Notes: generated by a model from the sequence alone, not told the origin. Positions 10,099 through 19,238 are shown, counted from the stretch's first letter. The stretch is 32,604 nt of DNA from an uncultured Traorella sp. (GCF_944327115.1 NZ_CALVGS010000055.1:1-32604); one strand, 5' to 3'. A program made the numbers and translations.

Positions 10099-10728
10099 AT
10101 GAAAATAACCGAAAAAATTCGCAATGCGAGAAAGACAATCTTAAGTTTACTTTTTTTAGTGCTTTTTGCTTGTTTGATTTTCTTTGCCGGCATGATGTAT
10201 GCAGGTAAAAACAGTGAACCCGAAATTACTTCTACCTCATTGACACAACAGCTTCAGGAAGTTTCAGATCTTGCGGTTTTAGAATACAATTATACCAAGG
10301 TCGGCAAATTTGAAAACTCACTTGAATTAAACGGATGGGATATTCCCTTAACCAAAAAAAGCTTTTTGCTTACATATTCAGGAAAGCTTCAGGCCGGCAT
10401 CGATATGAGCAAGATCGACATAATCGTAGAAGATAAAACGATCACTGTCTTGCTGCCTGATGTAGAAATAATCAGCAATGTGATCGATGAAGACAGTATT
10501 GAAGTATATGATGAAACAAAGAATATCTTTAATCCTATCAGCATCAATGATTACAAGACTTTCGCATCTAATCAAAAAACAATGGTTGAAGAAGAAGCAA
10601 TTGAGAACGGTTTTTTAAGTGAAGCTGCAACACGCGCTCAAAAAGCTATTAGAAGCTTCTTAGAGATGATACCAAATATCAGAGATGATACATATACGCT
10701 TGAGATTCAATTTAACGAGGCTTCTTAG
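10099..10728 (+). CDS. Membrane-anchored DUF4230 protein
   Basis: 209-residue protein with a basic N-terminus, one membrane segment at about residues 13-35 (TILSLLFLVLFACLIFFAG) and an outside-facing domain. The start is certain: AAAGGGGG precedes the ATG at 10099. The body (LQEVSDLAVLEYNYTKVGKF, KKSFLLTYSGKLQAGIDMSKI, ITVLLPDVEII) fits the DUF4230 family, and the C-terminal helix has AATRAQKAIRSFLEMI. The family is widespread and uncharacterised. The gene stands alone between its own promoter and terminator, diverging from the phosphate genes, and context gives no firm role. Confidence 0.8.
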   Translation: MKITEKIRNARKTILSLLFLVLFACLIFFAGMMYAGKNSEPEITSTSLTQQLQEVSDLAVLEYNYTKVGKFENSLELNGWDIPLTKKSFLLTYSGKLQAGIDMSKIDIIVEDKTITVLLPDVEIISNVIDEDSIEVYDETKNIFNPISINDYKTFASNQKTMVEEEAIENGFLSEAATRAQKAIRSFLEMIPNIRDDTYTLEIQFNEAS

Positions 10729-10736
10729 AAGTTATT

Positions 10737-10784
10737 AAAAAGCTGTAAATATGTTCCTGAAACATGATTTACAGCTTTTTTTCA
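10737..10784 (+). terminator. Intrinsic terminator after the DUF4230 gene
   Basis: Stem AAAAGCTGTAAAT / ATTTACAGCTTTT, prolonged inward by ATGTT / AACAT, followed by a run of T. The A-run on the 5' side means it can also serve minus-strand transcripts of the ABC operon that ends at 10798. Confidence 0.85.
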
Positions 10785-10797
10785 CAATTTTTTATGT

Positions 10798-12549
10798 CTA
10801 TAAAGCATAATTTTTTGCCTGCGTCGTAAAAAGCTTATAATAAAGGCTTTCCTTCTTTTTCATCAAATTTGTATGAGTATCAAAATCACTGATCCTGCCA
10901 CCATCAATGACCAAGATACGATCACAGAAAATCGATGATGACATGCGATGAGAAATATAGATGGCCATTCGATCCTTGGCAAGTGCATTAAAATTTTCAT
11001 AGATCTCAGCTTCCGCAATCGGATCCAAGGCACTGGTCGGTTCATCTAAGATCAATAGATCTGCCGGTTTTGCCAGAGCTCTGGCAATCGCAATCTTTTG
11101 TGTCTGTCCACCTGAAAGCTCGACACCTTTCTCATCATAGGCCTTTGATAAGATCGATTGCCATTTATTCGGCAACTTCTCGATTATCTCTCCTACCCCT
11201 ATATCATAAGACAGCTCTCTTGCTTTCTCTTCATTAATATGAAAAGATATATTGTCTTTAATCGTAATCGCAAACATCTTATAATCCTGAAAAACAGTGC
11301 TGATCATCGACATATACGATTCGTAATCATATTGTGAAACAGGAATATCATTGATCAGTATCTTACCCTTGGTCGGTTCATACAAACGGCAGATTAATTT
11401 TACGATCGTCGTCTTACCGGCACCATTTAAACCGACAATTGAAATTTTCTCATTCTTATGGATCGTAAAGGTGATATCATCTAAGATCAACGTATCTGTA
11501 TTCGGATATGCAAAGCTGACATGATCAAAACTGATGCTTCTGATTTCCTTTAATTCTCTTTTTCCTTCATGTCTTTCTTCTTGGATATCCATAAGTTCAA
11601 GAAGTGGTTTGACATATTCAATTGAGCGCATAAAATTACTGCTGACCTGAATCATATTACTGATACAGTCTGAAAAGCTTATTGCCGCCGATACCGTCAA
11701 AGAAAAATTTGAAATACTAGCTCCCGTTACAATCGTCCGTACACCTACTAACGCATATACAAAGGCCATTTGTACATAGCGTACAAGGGAGATCAATGTC
11801 TGATAAAAAGATTGTTCAAGGTTCAACGAAGTAAAATAACCGGCAACGATATTCGCAAATGCATTGAATTTATCAAACAAAAGATCAAATTGTGTATATA
11901 ATCTGAAATCTTTGCCATTTTTCTCTGCGACGATCGTATCCATATAATAACCATATTTGAAATTGATCGGTAAAAGCTCATGAAAAAAACGAATCTGTGA
12001 TTTCATTGATAATTTCACTAAGATTATGTTCAATAAGATTCCGATTGCCAATATGACAACCAAAATAGGATCAAACGTAAAGATGATAAGTCCAAGGCCT
12101 GCCAGAGAAAGAATATTAGATATGATCTTAAAAAAGCTGTCACATAAAAGATAAACAGTTCCCATATTATTGATACCCATCTGTACATTTTTCTTTAATT
12201 CCATATAATAAGGATCCTCAAGATAAGAAAAAGGCAGGGACATGATTTTTTCAGAAATCTTCTGGTTGATGATTTCCTGCATGATCACTCGATGAATCTC
12301 TAACAGACGTTTTGTAATTTTATTCAATAAAAGTAATATAATCTCCACAACGGTAATGAATACGACCATTTGACAGGCTTTTTCCAATTGCTTATTTTCA
12401 ATGCATCCAATCAGAAGTGAGATCGTATAAGCACTAAACAATGTTTGTACCGATGTCACCAATGAAGAGCCCATCCTGACAAAGAAATATTTTTTATGAG
12501 CCTGATATGCGAATTTCACAAATCTAGGCAAGACATTCTTTTCTTTCAT
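10798..12549 (-). CDS. ABC exporter half-transporter (permease-ATPase), second subunit
   Basis: 583-residue ABC protein with an N-terminal six-helix membrane domain (about residues 20-310) and a C-terminal ATPase. Walker A is at 373-380 (GLNGAGKTT), signature LSGGQTQKIAIARAL, Walker B LLILDEPTSALDP and H-loop YISHRMSS. All catalytic residues are present. The start at 12549 is chosen because GGAGAAG precedes it and it overlaps the upstream gene by 26 bases; longer in-frame starts lie deeper in that gene. It very likely pairs with the upstream half-transporter as a heterodimeric exporter. No substrate gene (peptide precursor or protease) is adjacent, so drug, lipid or peptide export are all open. 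Confidence 0.88.
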   Translation of the reverse strand: MKEKNVLPRFVKFAYQAHKKYFFVRMGSSLVTSVQTLFSAYTISLLIGCIENKQLEKACQMVVFITVVEIILLLLNKITKRLLEIHRVIMQEIINQKISEKIMSLPFSYLEDPYYMELKKNVQMGINNMGTVYLLCDSFFKIISNILSLAGLGLIIFTFDPILVVILAIGILLNIILVKLSMKSQIRFFHELLPINFKYGYYMDTIVAEKNGKDFRLYTQFDLLFDKFNAFANIVAGYFTSLNLEQSFYQTLISLVRYVQMAFVYALVGVRTIVTGASISNFSLTVSAAISFSDCISNMIQVSSNFMRSIEYVKPLLELMDIQEERHEGKRELKEIRSISFDHVSFAYPNTDTLILDDITFTIHKNEKISIVGLNGAGKTTIVKLICRLYEPTKGKILINDIPVSQYDYESYMSMISTVFQDYKMFAITIKDNISFHINEEKARELSYDIGVGEIIEKLPNKWQSILSKAYDEKGVELSGGQTQKIAIARALAKPADLLILDEPTSALDPIAEAEIYENFNALAKDRMAIYISHRMSSSIFCDRILVIDGGRISDFDTHTNLMKKKESLYYKLFTTQAKNYAL

Positions 12550-14350
12550 TCTTCGCTTCTCCCTTCTGATAATACTGTCCTTGTACTTCAAACATATGAT
12601 AATAACCTTTTTTTAGAGCCATCAGCTCTTCGTGAGTGCCATACTCCTGTAATCCGTTTTCATCAAAAAATGCAATTTTATCACAGAATTTCGTTGATGA
12701 AAGCCGATGAGAAATATAGATGGCTGTCTTATTTGAAACCAGATCATCAAAGGACTGATAAATCTCAGCTTCCGCAAGGGCATCCAAAGCACTTGTCGGT
12801 TCATCAAGGATCACGACATTGCCGTTTTTATATAAGGCACGGGCGATTGCTACCTTTTGTTTCTGTCCGCCTGAAAGATCGACGCCTTTTGGATCGATGC
12901 TTTTCACCAAGGATGTATCATAGCCATGCGGCAGGCTTTCGATTGTTTCTTCCAGCCCCACACGCTTTAGACACATCCTTCCTCTCTCTTTTGATGATTC
13001 ATCCGTATCATTGCCAATCACATTCTCAAGAATGCTTCCGGCATATATTTCAAAATCCTGAAACACAGCACTAAACATTTTATAATATTCCTGTTTACAA
13101 AATTCAGATGCTTTGATTCCATTGATAAGTATTTCACCGCTTTCCGGTTCAAACAAACCACAGATAAGTTTTACGATCGTTGTTTTCCCTGCACCATTTG
13201 TACCGACAATCGCCAGTTTCTCTTTCGCATGGATCTTAAAATTAAAATCTTTAAGGATATATCTTTTTGTATTTGGATATCGGAAGCTGACATTTTTAAA
13301 TTCAATTTCAATCGGTGTTTCTTTATCAAAGGCCATTCTCCCTGTATTTTCACTATAATAGCTTTGATCCATCACCATTTCGAAATAAGTGCTGCTTAGC
13401 TTAAGATCTGTCATCATGATCGACAGATTTTCTGAAAAGGTACGCATGATCGTCGTAAATCCTACAACCGATGACAGATATAAAGATACAGAAGCTAAAC
13501 CCAGTTGTCCTTGAAAAAAGCCTTGGACGATCAAATAATAAGAAATTGCATCCTGGATCAAAAGAACAGCCAGCTCGAAGAATCCGATTTTTAACTTCTT
13601 ATCTTCTATTTCACGAATGACCTGTACATATTGCTTCGATTTATCTTGATAGATCTTTAGAAGCGGAAATTTAAGCTCAAATACTCGTATATCTTTACCA
13701 TAAGCAAAATCAGAACATGTATTATTGAAATAATTAGCCTGACGGAAAGCCCTGGCTTCGTCATCTTCTTTAGTATGTGCATAATTAGAAATCGAACGAT
13801 TGATCCACGTTATCATACATGCAGCCACGATACAGATAATTCCTATCCAAATACTGAATTGACTGATCAACACAAAGAAAAGTACGATACTGACAAAATC
13901 CGCTGCTAATATACCTAACATGGAATAAACGTGCTGGAAGCCGCGGCCATCACTCTCCAAAGCTCGAAACCCTACATTTACATGATCTTGAAATCGAGAA
14001 TCTTCGATATATTTATAATCAACATCATGATACAGCCTGGCACAACGATTGAACTCATTTTGACGCAGACGGATATATTTACTGCCGGCAAAACCTCCTA
14101 TCATTGTTTTTATTGAAAAACATATCACGCTTGCCATCGTCAATACAACGACCCTTATGATCAACTCCTGCTCATTCTTTGAACCTTGAATGACATCAAT
14201 GATCAGCTTTGCATAGAATACTGATATGATCGGTATCATCCCTCCAAAAATTGCACTTAATGCATAACATAAATATAAATAACTCATCTTTACTTCTTTG
14301 ATCAATTGAAGCTGTTTCTTCAATGTTGATAATATGCTGAACTTATTCAT
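12524..14350 (-). CDS. ABC exporter half-transporter (permease-ATPase), first subunit
   Basis: 608-residue half-transporter of the same architecture as its downstream partner: membrane domain at about residues 15-320, Walker A from Gly383 (GTNGAGKTT), signature LSGGQKQKVAIARAL, Walker B VVILDEPTSALDA, H-loop YISHRLSS. The ATG at 14350 follows AGAAGGAAA. Its last 26 bases overlap the start of the second subunit, tying their stoichiometry. The promoter is TTTACT-17-TAAAAT at 14375-14403. Both ATPases look competent, unlike exporters with one degenerate site. Substrate unknown. Confidence 0.88.
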   Translation of the reverse strand: MNKFSILSTLKKQLQLIKEVKMSYLYLCYALSAIFGGMIPIISVFYAKLIIDVIQGSKNEQELIIRVVVLTMASVICFSIKTMIGGFAGSKYIRLRQNEFNRCARLYHDVDYKYIEDSRFQDHVNVGFRALESDGRGFQHVYSMLGILAADFVSIVLFFVLISQFSIWIGIICIVAACMITWINRSISNYAHTKEDDEARAFRQANYFNNTCSDFAYGKDIRVFELKFPLLKIYQDKSKQYVQVIREIEDKKLKIGFFELAVLLIQDAISYYLIVQGFFQGQLGLASVSLYLSSVVGFTTIMRTFSENLSIMMTDLKLSSTYFEMVMDQSYYSENTGRMAFDKETPIEIEFKNVSFRYPNTKRYILKDFNFKIHAKEKLAIVGTNGAGKTTIVKLICGLFEPESGEILINGIKASEFCKQEYYKMFSAVFQDFEIYAGSILENVIGNDTDESSKERGRMCLKRVGLEETIESLPHGYDTSLVKSIDPKGVDLSGGQKQKVAIARALYKNGNVVILDEPTSALDALAEAEIYQSFDDLVSNKTAIYISHRLSSTKFCDKIAFFDENGLQEYGTHEELMALKKGYYHMFEVQGQYYQKGEAKNERKECLA

Positions 14351-14374
14351 AGCGATTTCCTTCTTTCTGTCCTA

Positions 14375-14403
14375 ATTTTAAGATCCGCATAGATAAAAGT
14401 AAA
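14375..14403 (-). promoter_or_regulatory. Promoter of the ABC exporter operon
   Basis: On the minus strand TTTACT (14398-14403) and TAAAAT (14375-14380) are spaced 17 bases, just upstream of the ribosome site of the first ABC gene. Confidence 0.5.
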
Positions 14404-14411
14404 TAACTTAG

Positions 14412-14452
14412 CAGTTGAACACAACAACTCTTGGTTGTATGTATCTCAACTG
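14412..14452. promoter_or_regulatory. Inverted repeat between ABC and NUDIX promoters
   Basis: CAGTTGA (14412-14418) and TCAACTG (14446-14452) are perfect inverted arms, with a second inner pair ACAAC / GTTGT. It sits between two divergent promoters. It could be an operator shared by them or an RNA hairpin; there is no U-tract on either side. Confidence 0.35.
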
Positions 14453-14467
14453 TTTGTTGTTTCATAC

Positions 14468-14496
14468 TTTACATTTCAATTTAACAACGTTATGAT
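14468..14496 (+). promoter_or_regulatory. Promoter of the NUDIX gene
   Basis: TTTACA (14468-14473) and TATGAT (14491-14496) with a 17-base spacer, followed 14 bases later by the ribosome site AAAGGAG. Confidence 0.65.
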
Positions 14497-14521
14497 TAGG
14501 TATGCTTAAAGGAGAATAAAT

Positions 14522-14989
14522 ATGTCATCTTATATCATGGATCTACGAAAAATCGTCGGACACCGGCCTCTTCTTCAGGTTGGAGCAAGCGTCATCGTAG
14601 AAGATAAAAATAACCGGATCCTGCTTCAATTGAGAAGTGATAATCATTGCTGGGGTTATCCCGGCGGCTCTGTTGAATTAGATGAAGAAGTAGAAAGTGC
14701 CGCTAAAAGAGAGCTTTTGGAAGAAACCGGATTAATGGCTCATAACTTGGAGCTGTTTGGTGTATTCAGCGGAAAAGATCTGCATTATATTTATCCAAAT
14801 GGTGATGAGGTATCTAATATTGATATCGTCTTTCTATGTACCAATTATTCCGGAACCCTTACATGTCAAAAGGGTGAGGTTGATGATTTGCAATTCTTTT
14901 CAATTGAAAACATCCCTGATAATATTTCACCACCAGTAAGAAAACAGATCCAATTATGGATCGATAGGCATGAAAATAAACACTCTTGA
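14522..14989 (+). CDS. NUDIX hydrolase
   Basis: 155-residue cytoplasmic pyrophosphohydrolase. The Nudix box is complete at residues 49-71: Gly49, Glu55, then RELLEETGL with Arg63, Glu64, Glu67, Glu68 and Gly70, the residues that hold the divalent metal. VGASVIVEDKNNRILLQLRS upstream and WGYPGG are typical of the ADP-ribose/nucleotide-type subgroup, but the substrate cannot be assigned. AAAGGAG precedes the ATG at 14522. The gene stands alone, divergent from the ABC exporter and convergent with the SDR gene. Confidence 0.9.
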   Translation: MSSYIMDLRKIVGHRPLLQVGASVIVEDKNNRILLQLRSDNHCWGYPGGSVELDEEVESAAKRELLEETGLMAHNLELFGVFSGKDLHYIYPNGDEVSNIDIVFLCTNYSGTLTCQKGEVDDLQFFSIENIPDNISPPVRKQIQLWIDRHENKHS

Positions 14990-15013
14990 CAACATATTTC
15001 CAATATATTTCTA

Positions 15014-15047
15014 TAAAAAAGCTCCATACCACGAAAGATATGGAGCT
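15014..15047 (-). terminator. Intrinsic terminator of the SDR gene
   Basis: Stem AGCTCCATA / TATGGAGCT (15020-15028 and 15039-15047) with a 10-base loop. On the minus strand it is followed by a run of six T, so it ends transcription of the SDR gene. It lies in the 78-base convergent gap with the NUDIX gene and may also slow plus-strand transcripts. Confidence 0.75.
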
Positions 15048-15067
15048 AAATGTTTATATCAACAGTC

Positions 15068-15832
15068 TTAAAATCTTGTATGTCCTCCATCTACACCGAT
15101 TGTCTGACCAGTTACAAACCTTGAATCATCACTTACCAAAAACATCACTGCTGGTGCAATATCTGTATCCGGATCACCTAAACGTTTAATCGGTTGAGGT
15201 TCCATAGCTGCTTTATATCCCTCAGGATCATATTCTTTCCATGTTTTTGATGCTTCAGTCATTGCTCCCGGACATATAACATTACATGTGATTCCGAATT
15301 CACCATACTCTTGTGCAGTAATTCTTGTTAAACCTCGAATTGCTTCTTTTTGTGAACCGTATGCACTAAAGGTTGCCATACCTTCAACACCTGTATAACT
15401 TGCAGTATTTACGATACGTCCATAATGATTTTTTTTCATATAAGGTAAGGTATATTTAGTAAAGAAAAACGTTCCTAAAAAACCTGTTTCCCAGCAAAGC
15501 TTAACTAATTCTGTAGGTGTTTCGTCAAGAAGTTTAGGTAATGCTGATGAATCTGTTGCTTGAGCATTATTAATTAGAATATCAATTTTTCCATATAGCT
15601 CAATAGTTTTTTCTATTGTTGCTTTTACATTATCTTCATCAGCAACATTTGTTTTTATAAATACCGCTTCATATCCTTCCTCCTTCAATTCATGTGCAAC
15701 AGTTTCACCGCTTTTCTCATTAAACTCAGCAATGACAACTTTCGCACCTTCTTTGCACAATGCTTTCGCATATGCTTTTCCAAGTCCTGCTCCTGCCCCG
15801 GTTACGATGGCAATCTTGTTTTCAAATCTCAT
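15068..15832 (-). CDS. Short-chain dehydrogenase/reductase (SDR family)
   Basis: 254-residue classical SDR. The cofactor loop TGAGAGLG is at residues 11-18, Glu36 at the end of the second strand favours NAD(H) over NADP(H), and NNAQAT replaces the usual NNAG at 88-93. The catalytic triad is Ser145, Tyr158 and Lys162 (YGSQK). CPGAMTEASKTW is the variable substrate loop. ATG 15832 has an excellent AAAGGAGG site. It diverges from a TetR-family gene that presumably represses it through the palindrome in the shared promoter region. Relatives include hydroxysteroid dehydrogenases and 3-oxoacyl reductases; I cannot choose between them. The inducer of the regulator is probably the substrate or a related compound. 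Confidence 0.9.
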   Translation of the reverse strand: MRFENKIAIVTGAGAGLGKAYAKALCKEGAKVVIAEFNEKSGETVAHELKEEGYEAVFIKTNVADEDNVKATIEKTIELYGKIDILINNAQATDSSALPKLLDETPTELVKLCWETGFLGTFFFTKYTLPYMKKNHYGRIVNTASYTGVEGMATFSAYGSQKEAIRGLTRITAQEYGEFGITCNVICPGAMTEASKTWKEYDPEGYKAAMEPQPIKRLGDPDTDIAPAVMFLVSDDSRFVTGQTIGVDGGHTRF

Positions 15833-15861
15833 ATTATGATCCTCCTTTGATTACAATTAAC

Positions 15862-15896
15862 ATTATATTGTGCTATGATAAGGTCATCAATATAAC
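15862..15896. promoter_or_regulatory. Overlapping divergent promoters with TetR-type palindrome
   Basis: Minus strand (SDR): TTGATG (15885-15890), 17 bases, TATAAT (15862-15867). Plus strand (TetR): TTGTGC (15868-15873), 17 bases, TATAAC (15891-15896). A perfect 8-bp inverted repeat TTATATTG (15863-15870) / CAATATAA (15888-15895) lies across both -10 and -35 elements, so one bound regulator would shut both genes. A second small palindrome, TTGTA-AAGA-TACAA, is at 15901-15914. Confidence 0.65.
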
Positions 15897-15931
15897 AGTT
15901 TTGTAAAGATACAAAAGGAGGCTTTTTGTTC

Positions 15932-16486
15932 ATGAAAAAAACCTATAAAGATAGAATGATCGTCAATGAATGGTTTGTAGATGCACTTATTCAACTTATG
16001 GATAATAAAACGCTCTCTAAAATCACGATTACTGAATTAACAAAAAAAGCGGGGGTTCCCCGCGCTACTTTCTACAGATACTTCAATGAAAAAGAAGATA
16101 TATTAACAAAATATTCCGAATATCTGACTGAATTATTATCTTTAGAATACAGAGAAAAACTTCCGGATGAGGATCCTGTTTTCATACTTTTCAGTTTTTT
16201 AAAACAACATCGCAAATACCTGAAAATTCTTGTTAAGAATCATAAGCAAGATATCATCTTAAATTCCATCAATCAAAATATAGAAGAAATGATGCTTGAT
16301 GACAAAAATAAACTGATTGCTTCTTATCATGCAGGAGGTATTTATAATATCATTGTAGAATGGATAAAAAGTGATTTTAAAGAAAGTCCGTTTTCTTTAT
16401 CCAAAGAAATAATTCACCTCATAAACAGCCACTATTATAAAGAGATCATCCAGTTTTACACTTCTACCTTTCAAAAGCTTTCTTGA
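15932..16486 (+). CDS. TetR/AcrR-family transcriptional regulator
   Basis: 184-residue repressor. The N-terminal helix-turn-helix is KITITELTKKAGVPRATFYR followed by YFNEKEDIL, a textbook TetR recognition helix; the C-terminal two thirds is a helical ligand/dimer domain. ATG 15932 is ten bases after GGAGG; a TTG six bases earlier is possible. It is divergent from the SDR gene and probably regulates that gene and itself. It ends 9 bases before the stop of miaA, with which it converges, and no terminator hairpin is obvious between them. Confidence 0.88.
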   Translation: MKKTYKDRMIVNEWFVDALIQLMDNKTLSKITITELTKKAGVPRATFYRYFNEKEDILTKYSEYLTELLSLEYREKLPDEDPVFILFSFLKQHRKYLKILVKNHKQDIILNSINQNIEEMMLDDKNKLIASYHAGGIYNIIVEWIKSDFKESPFSLSKEIIHLINSHYYKEIIQFYTSTFQKLS

Positions 16487-16495
16487 ATGATGCTC

Positions 16496-17404
16496 TTAAC
16501 CTTCTATCCATTGATCTATATCTTTGAATATATGTTGTTCATAATCCTTTTCTTCAATATCATACCAATGTACTTTCATCTGATGATTGAACCACGTATA
16601 TTGCCGTTTCGCAAAATTACGGGAATTTTTTTTGATGAGTTCTACGGTTTCTTCAAGTGAGCTTTCATTTTGGAAATAATTCTTCCATTCCTTATAACCG
16701 ATTCCCTGTAAGCTTTGGAGATTCCAATCGGATTCATCATGAATCAACGATTTTACTTCTTCCAAAAGACCTTCTTCCATCATCTTATCAACACGCTGGT
16801 CGATACGCTCATAGAGTGTTTCACGTGAGGCAGTGAGCCCGATCACATAGGCATCATAAATTGGCTGATGCTGTTGAGCTTCTTCCTTTTCACTTTTTTT
16901 ATTGCCTAAATGAGCACGCATCAACGCTCTTTCAACGCGTTTACGATTGTTTTTATGAATCGTTTCGCATGCTTTAGGATCCACCACCTTCAACATTCCA
17001 TAACATTCATCATTGCTTCTTGACTGCAGAAAGGCTTTAAAGTCCTTATCCTCTTCTTCATCAGCAAACTCATAGTCATAATAAAGTGATTTGATATACA
17101 ATCCTGTTCCTCCGCAAATGATCGGAAGCTTATTATTCGAGCTGATTTCTTCAATATACTTCCGGGCTTCACTCTGAAATACTTTGACATTAAATTCATC
17201 TTTATAAGAAAAGCAATCAATCATATGATGAACGATGCCTTGCATTTCTTCAGGCTTTATTTTCGCTGTCCCGATCGTCATTTCTTTATAGACCTGCATC
17301 GAATCACCACTGATAATTTCACTGTTATATTTTTTTGCAAGGTCAAGGCTTAATTTCGTTTTACCTACGCCTGTCGGTCCTACCAGAATGATTATTTTTT
17401 TCAT
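16496..17404 (-). CDS. miaA: tRNA dimethylallyltransferase
   Basis: 302-residue enzyme that transfers a dimethylallyl group to N6 of A37 in tRNAs reading codons that begin with U. The P-loop GPTGVGKT is at residues 9-16, followed by ISGDSMQVYKEMTIGTAK with the substrate-binding Asp-Ser. GGTGLYIKSL, the insertion domain, and TASRETLYERIDQRVDKM and RQYTWFNHQ near the C-terminus are all diagnostic. Length is typical. It is third in mutS-mutL-miaA, 10 bases after mutL, an arrangement common in Firmicutes. Confidence 0.95.
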   Translation of the reverse strand: MKKIIILVGPTGVGKTKLSLDLAKKYNSEIISGDSMQVYKEMTIGTAKIKPEEMQGIVHHMIDCFSYKDEFNVKVFQSEARKYIEEISSNNKLPIICGGTGLYIKSLYYDYEFADEEEDKDFKAFLQSRSNDECYGMLKVVDPKACETIHKNNRKRVERALMRAHLGNKKSEKEEAQQHQPIYDAYVIGLTASRETLYERIDQRVDKMMEEGLLEEVKSLIHDESDWNLQSLQGIGYKEWKNYFQNESSLEETVELIKKNSRNFAKRQYTWFNHQMKVHWYDIEEKDYEQHIFKDIDQWIEG

Positions 17405-17414
17405 AATTTCTCCC

Positions 17415-19229
17415 TTAACGACTGAATTCTTTGATCAGCTGTTCATCCGTTATACAAATCAAGGTCGGACGACCGTGTGGACAAGTAAAAGGCTGTTCAC
17501 ATTTTCTTAAATCCTCGACCACTTGCTTCATTTCATCCATATTGAGCTTACGGTTAAAACGAATGCTGGAATGACAGGCCAGTGATGCCAAAGCTGCTTT
17601 ACGCAGACTCTCGGCTTGGATCTGCTGGTTTTTCTGATAATAGTCAAAAATATCCAGCATAAATTTAGTGATATCCGTATCCTTGAGCCATATCGGAACT
17701 TCACGCAATATAACCGCATCTTCACCGAAACATTCACATTTCAGCTGCATATGGGCAAGCATCTTATTGATATCTTCCAGCTGAACAAGGATGGCCGGGG
17801 ATACCTTGATGATTTCAGGTATTAAAAGTGTCTGCATATCACATGGCTTAAAGATATTGTTACGCAGTACCTCATAGTGATATTTTTCCTGTGCGGCATG
17901 CTGATCGATGATATACAATCCCTTATCTCCCTGTGCAAGTATGTAGTTGCCGTGAAACTGGCCGATAACACTAAGAATCGGAAAGGATGGATTTACAGCA
18001 GGTTTCACTTCTTCCGTAAAATCCATATTTTTTTCTTCCTTTTGTGGTTCTGGAATTTCTTCCATGACATCTGTCTTTGGATCATCTATATTTTTTTCAT
18101 CTTTCAAAGTATCTTCTTCGGTTTTTCGATATTCTGTAAAGCTTTCATGCACTTCTTGATGCAGCTTTGTTTCATTTGGATAGATATCAAAGGTTGGCAT
18201 TTCAACCTTGATCTTTTCTCTTACCGGCTGCATTTCAGGTATTTGCAATTTATTTTTAAGTGCATTTTGAATCGTTGTATAAACTAAATTCTCTAATTGC
18301 TTTTCTTTTGATAAACGAACCTCCCATTTTGATGGGTGGACATTGACATCTAAAAGCTGTGCATCCATCGTTACATTTAAAACAACGATCGGATAGCGGT
18401 CCTGCGGCATATATGCATGATAAGCATCCTGGATGGCCTTATAGATGCGTGGATGACGAACCATACGCTGATTGATATAAACATACATATAATATTTAGT
18501 TGCCCGATTAATATTTGGCTGGATCGCATAGCCTTCAATCGTATAATCATCATCCTTGCCATAAAGAGGGATCGCTCCTTTAGCGGCCTCTCTGCCGAAT
18601 ATCTGAAAGATGACTTCTTGCAGATTTCCTTTTCCCCCTGTTTTAAAGGTTTCAATATGATTGTGAGTTAAAAGGAAGGATATATTTGGATATCCTAAAG
18701 CAAATTTCTGAATGACATCACTAATCAATGAAAATTCATATTGAGTCGTTTTTAAATGTTTATAACGGGCCGGTGTCTTCGCAAACAGATTTTCGATATC
18801 AATCTGTGTCCCTTTCGGTGTTGCATATTTCTGATAGGCCACTCTTTCGCCATAAAAGACCTGAATCATCGTTGATTCACTGCCATTATTCGTTTTCATC
18901 GTTACTTCACTGACAGAAGCTATCGAAGGAATGGCTTCCCCACGAAATCCTAATGAATGAATATTCCACAGATCGCTTTCTTCTTTGATCTTGCTTGTCG
19001 CATGACGTTCAAATGCCATGGCCGCATCTTCACGATCCATGCCATCTCCATCATCAATAATTGTAATTTTTGAAAGTCCTCCATCCAGAATATGTACTTC
19101 AATATGTGTCGCATGCGCATCAATAGAATTTTCTACACATTCCTTAACGATCCCCATCGGTCTTTCCACAACTTCTCCGGCAGCGATCATATTGGTGATA
19201 TGCTTGCTTAATTGTCTTATTTTGGCCAT
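17415..19229 (-). CDS. mutL: DNA mismatch repair protein MutL (endonuclease type)
   Basis: 604 residues. The N-terminal GHKL ATPase has the usual motifs: NSIDAHATHIEV, IDDGDGMDREDA, FERHATSKI and GFRGEAIPSI. A poorly conserved charged linker (about 330-420) leads to the C-terminal dimerisation/nuclease domain. The endonuclease metal motif is intact from Asp442 (DQHAAQEKYHYE), as are ACHSSIRF and CPHGRPT. So this MutL nicks DNA itself, as in organisms without MutH. The ATG at 19229 follows GGAGG and is 9 bases after the mutS stop. Confidence 0.96.
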   Translation of the reverse strand: MAKIRQLSKHITNMIAAGEVVERPMGIVKECVENSIDAHATHIEVHILDGGLSKITIIDDGDGMDREDAAMAFERHATSKIKEESDLWNIHSLGFRGEAIPSIASVSEVTMKTNNGSESTMIQVFYGERVAYQKYATPKGTQIDIENLFAKTPARYKHLKTTQYEFSLISDVIQKFALGYPNISFLLTHNHIETFKTGGKGNLQEVIFQIFGREAAKGAIPLYGKDDDYTIEGYAIQPNINRATKYYMYVYINQRMVRHPRIYKAIQDAYHAYMPQDRYPIVVLNVTMDAQLLDVNVHPSKWEVRLSKEKQLENLVYTTIQNALKNKLQIPEMQPVREKIKVEMPTFDIYPNETKLHQEVHESFTEYRKTEEDTLKDEKNIDDPKTDVMEEIPEPQKEEKNMDFTEEVKPAVNPSFPILSVIGQFHGNYILAQGDKGLYIIDQHAAQEKYHYEVLRNNIFKPCDMQTLLIPEIIKVSPAILVQLEDINKMLAHMQLKCECFGEDAVILREVPIWLKDTDITKFMLDIFDYYQKNQQIQAESLRKAALASLACHSSIRFNRKLNMDEMKQVVEDLRKCEQPFTCPHGRPTLICITDEQLIKEFSR

Positions 19230-19238
19230 AGGACCTCC

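Noticed and set aside
12496-13074. 192-codon plus-strand reading frame across the two ABC genes
   Set aside because: Antisense to well-conserved ATPase domains; His/Ser/Arg-rich translation typical of a shadow frame.
17877-18287. 136-codon plus-strand reading frame in mutL
   Set aside because: Antisense to the mutL linker and C-terminal region; Phe/Ile-rich shadow of an AT-rich gene.
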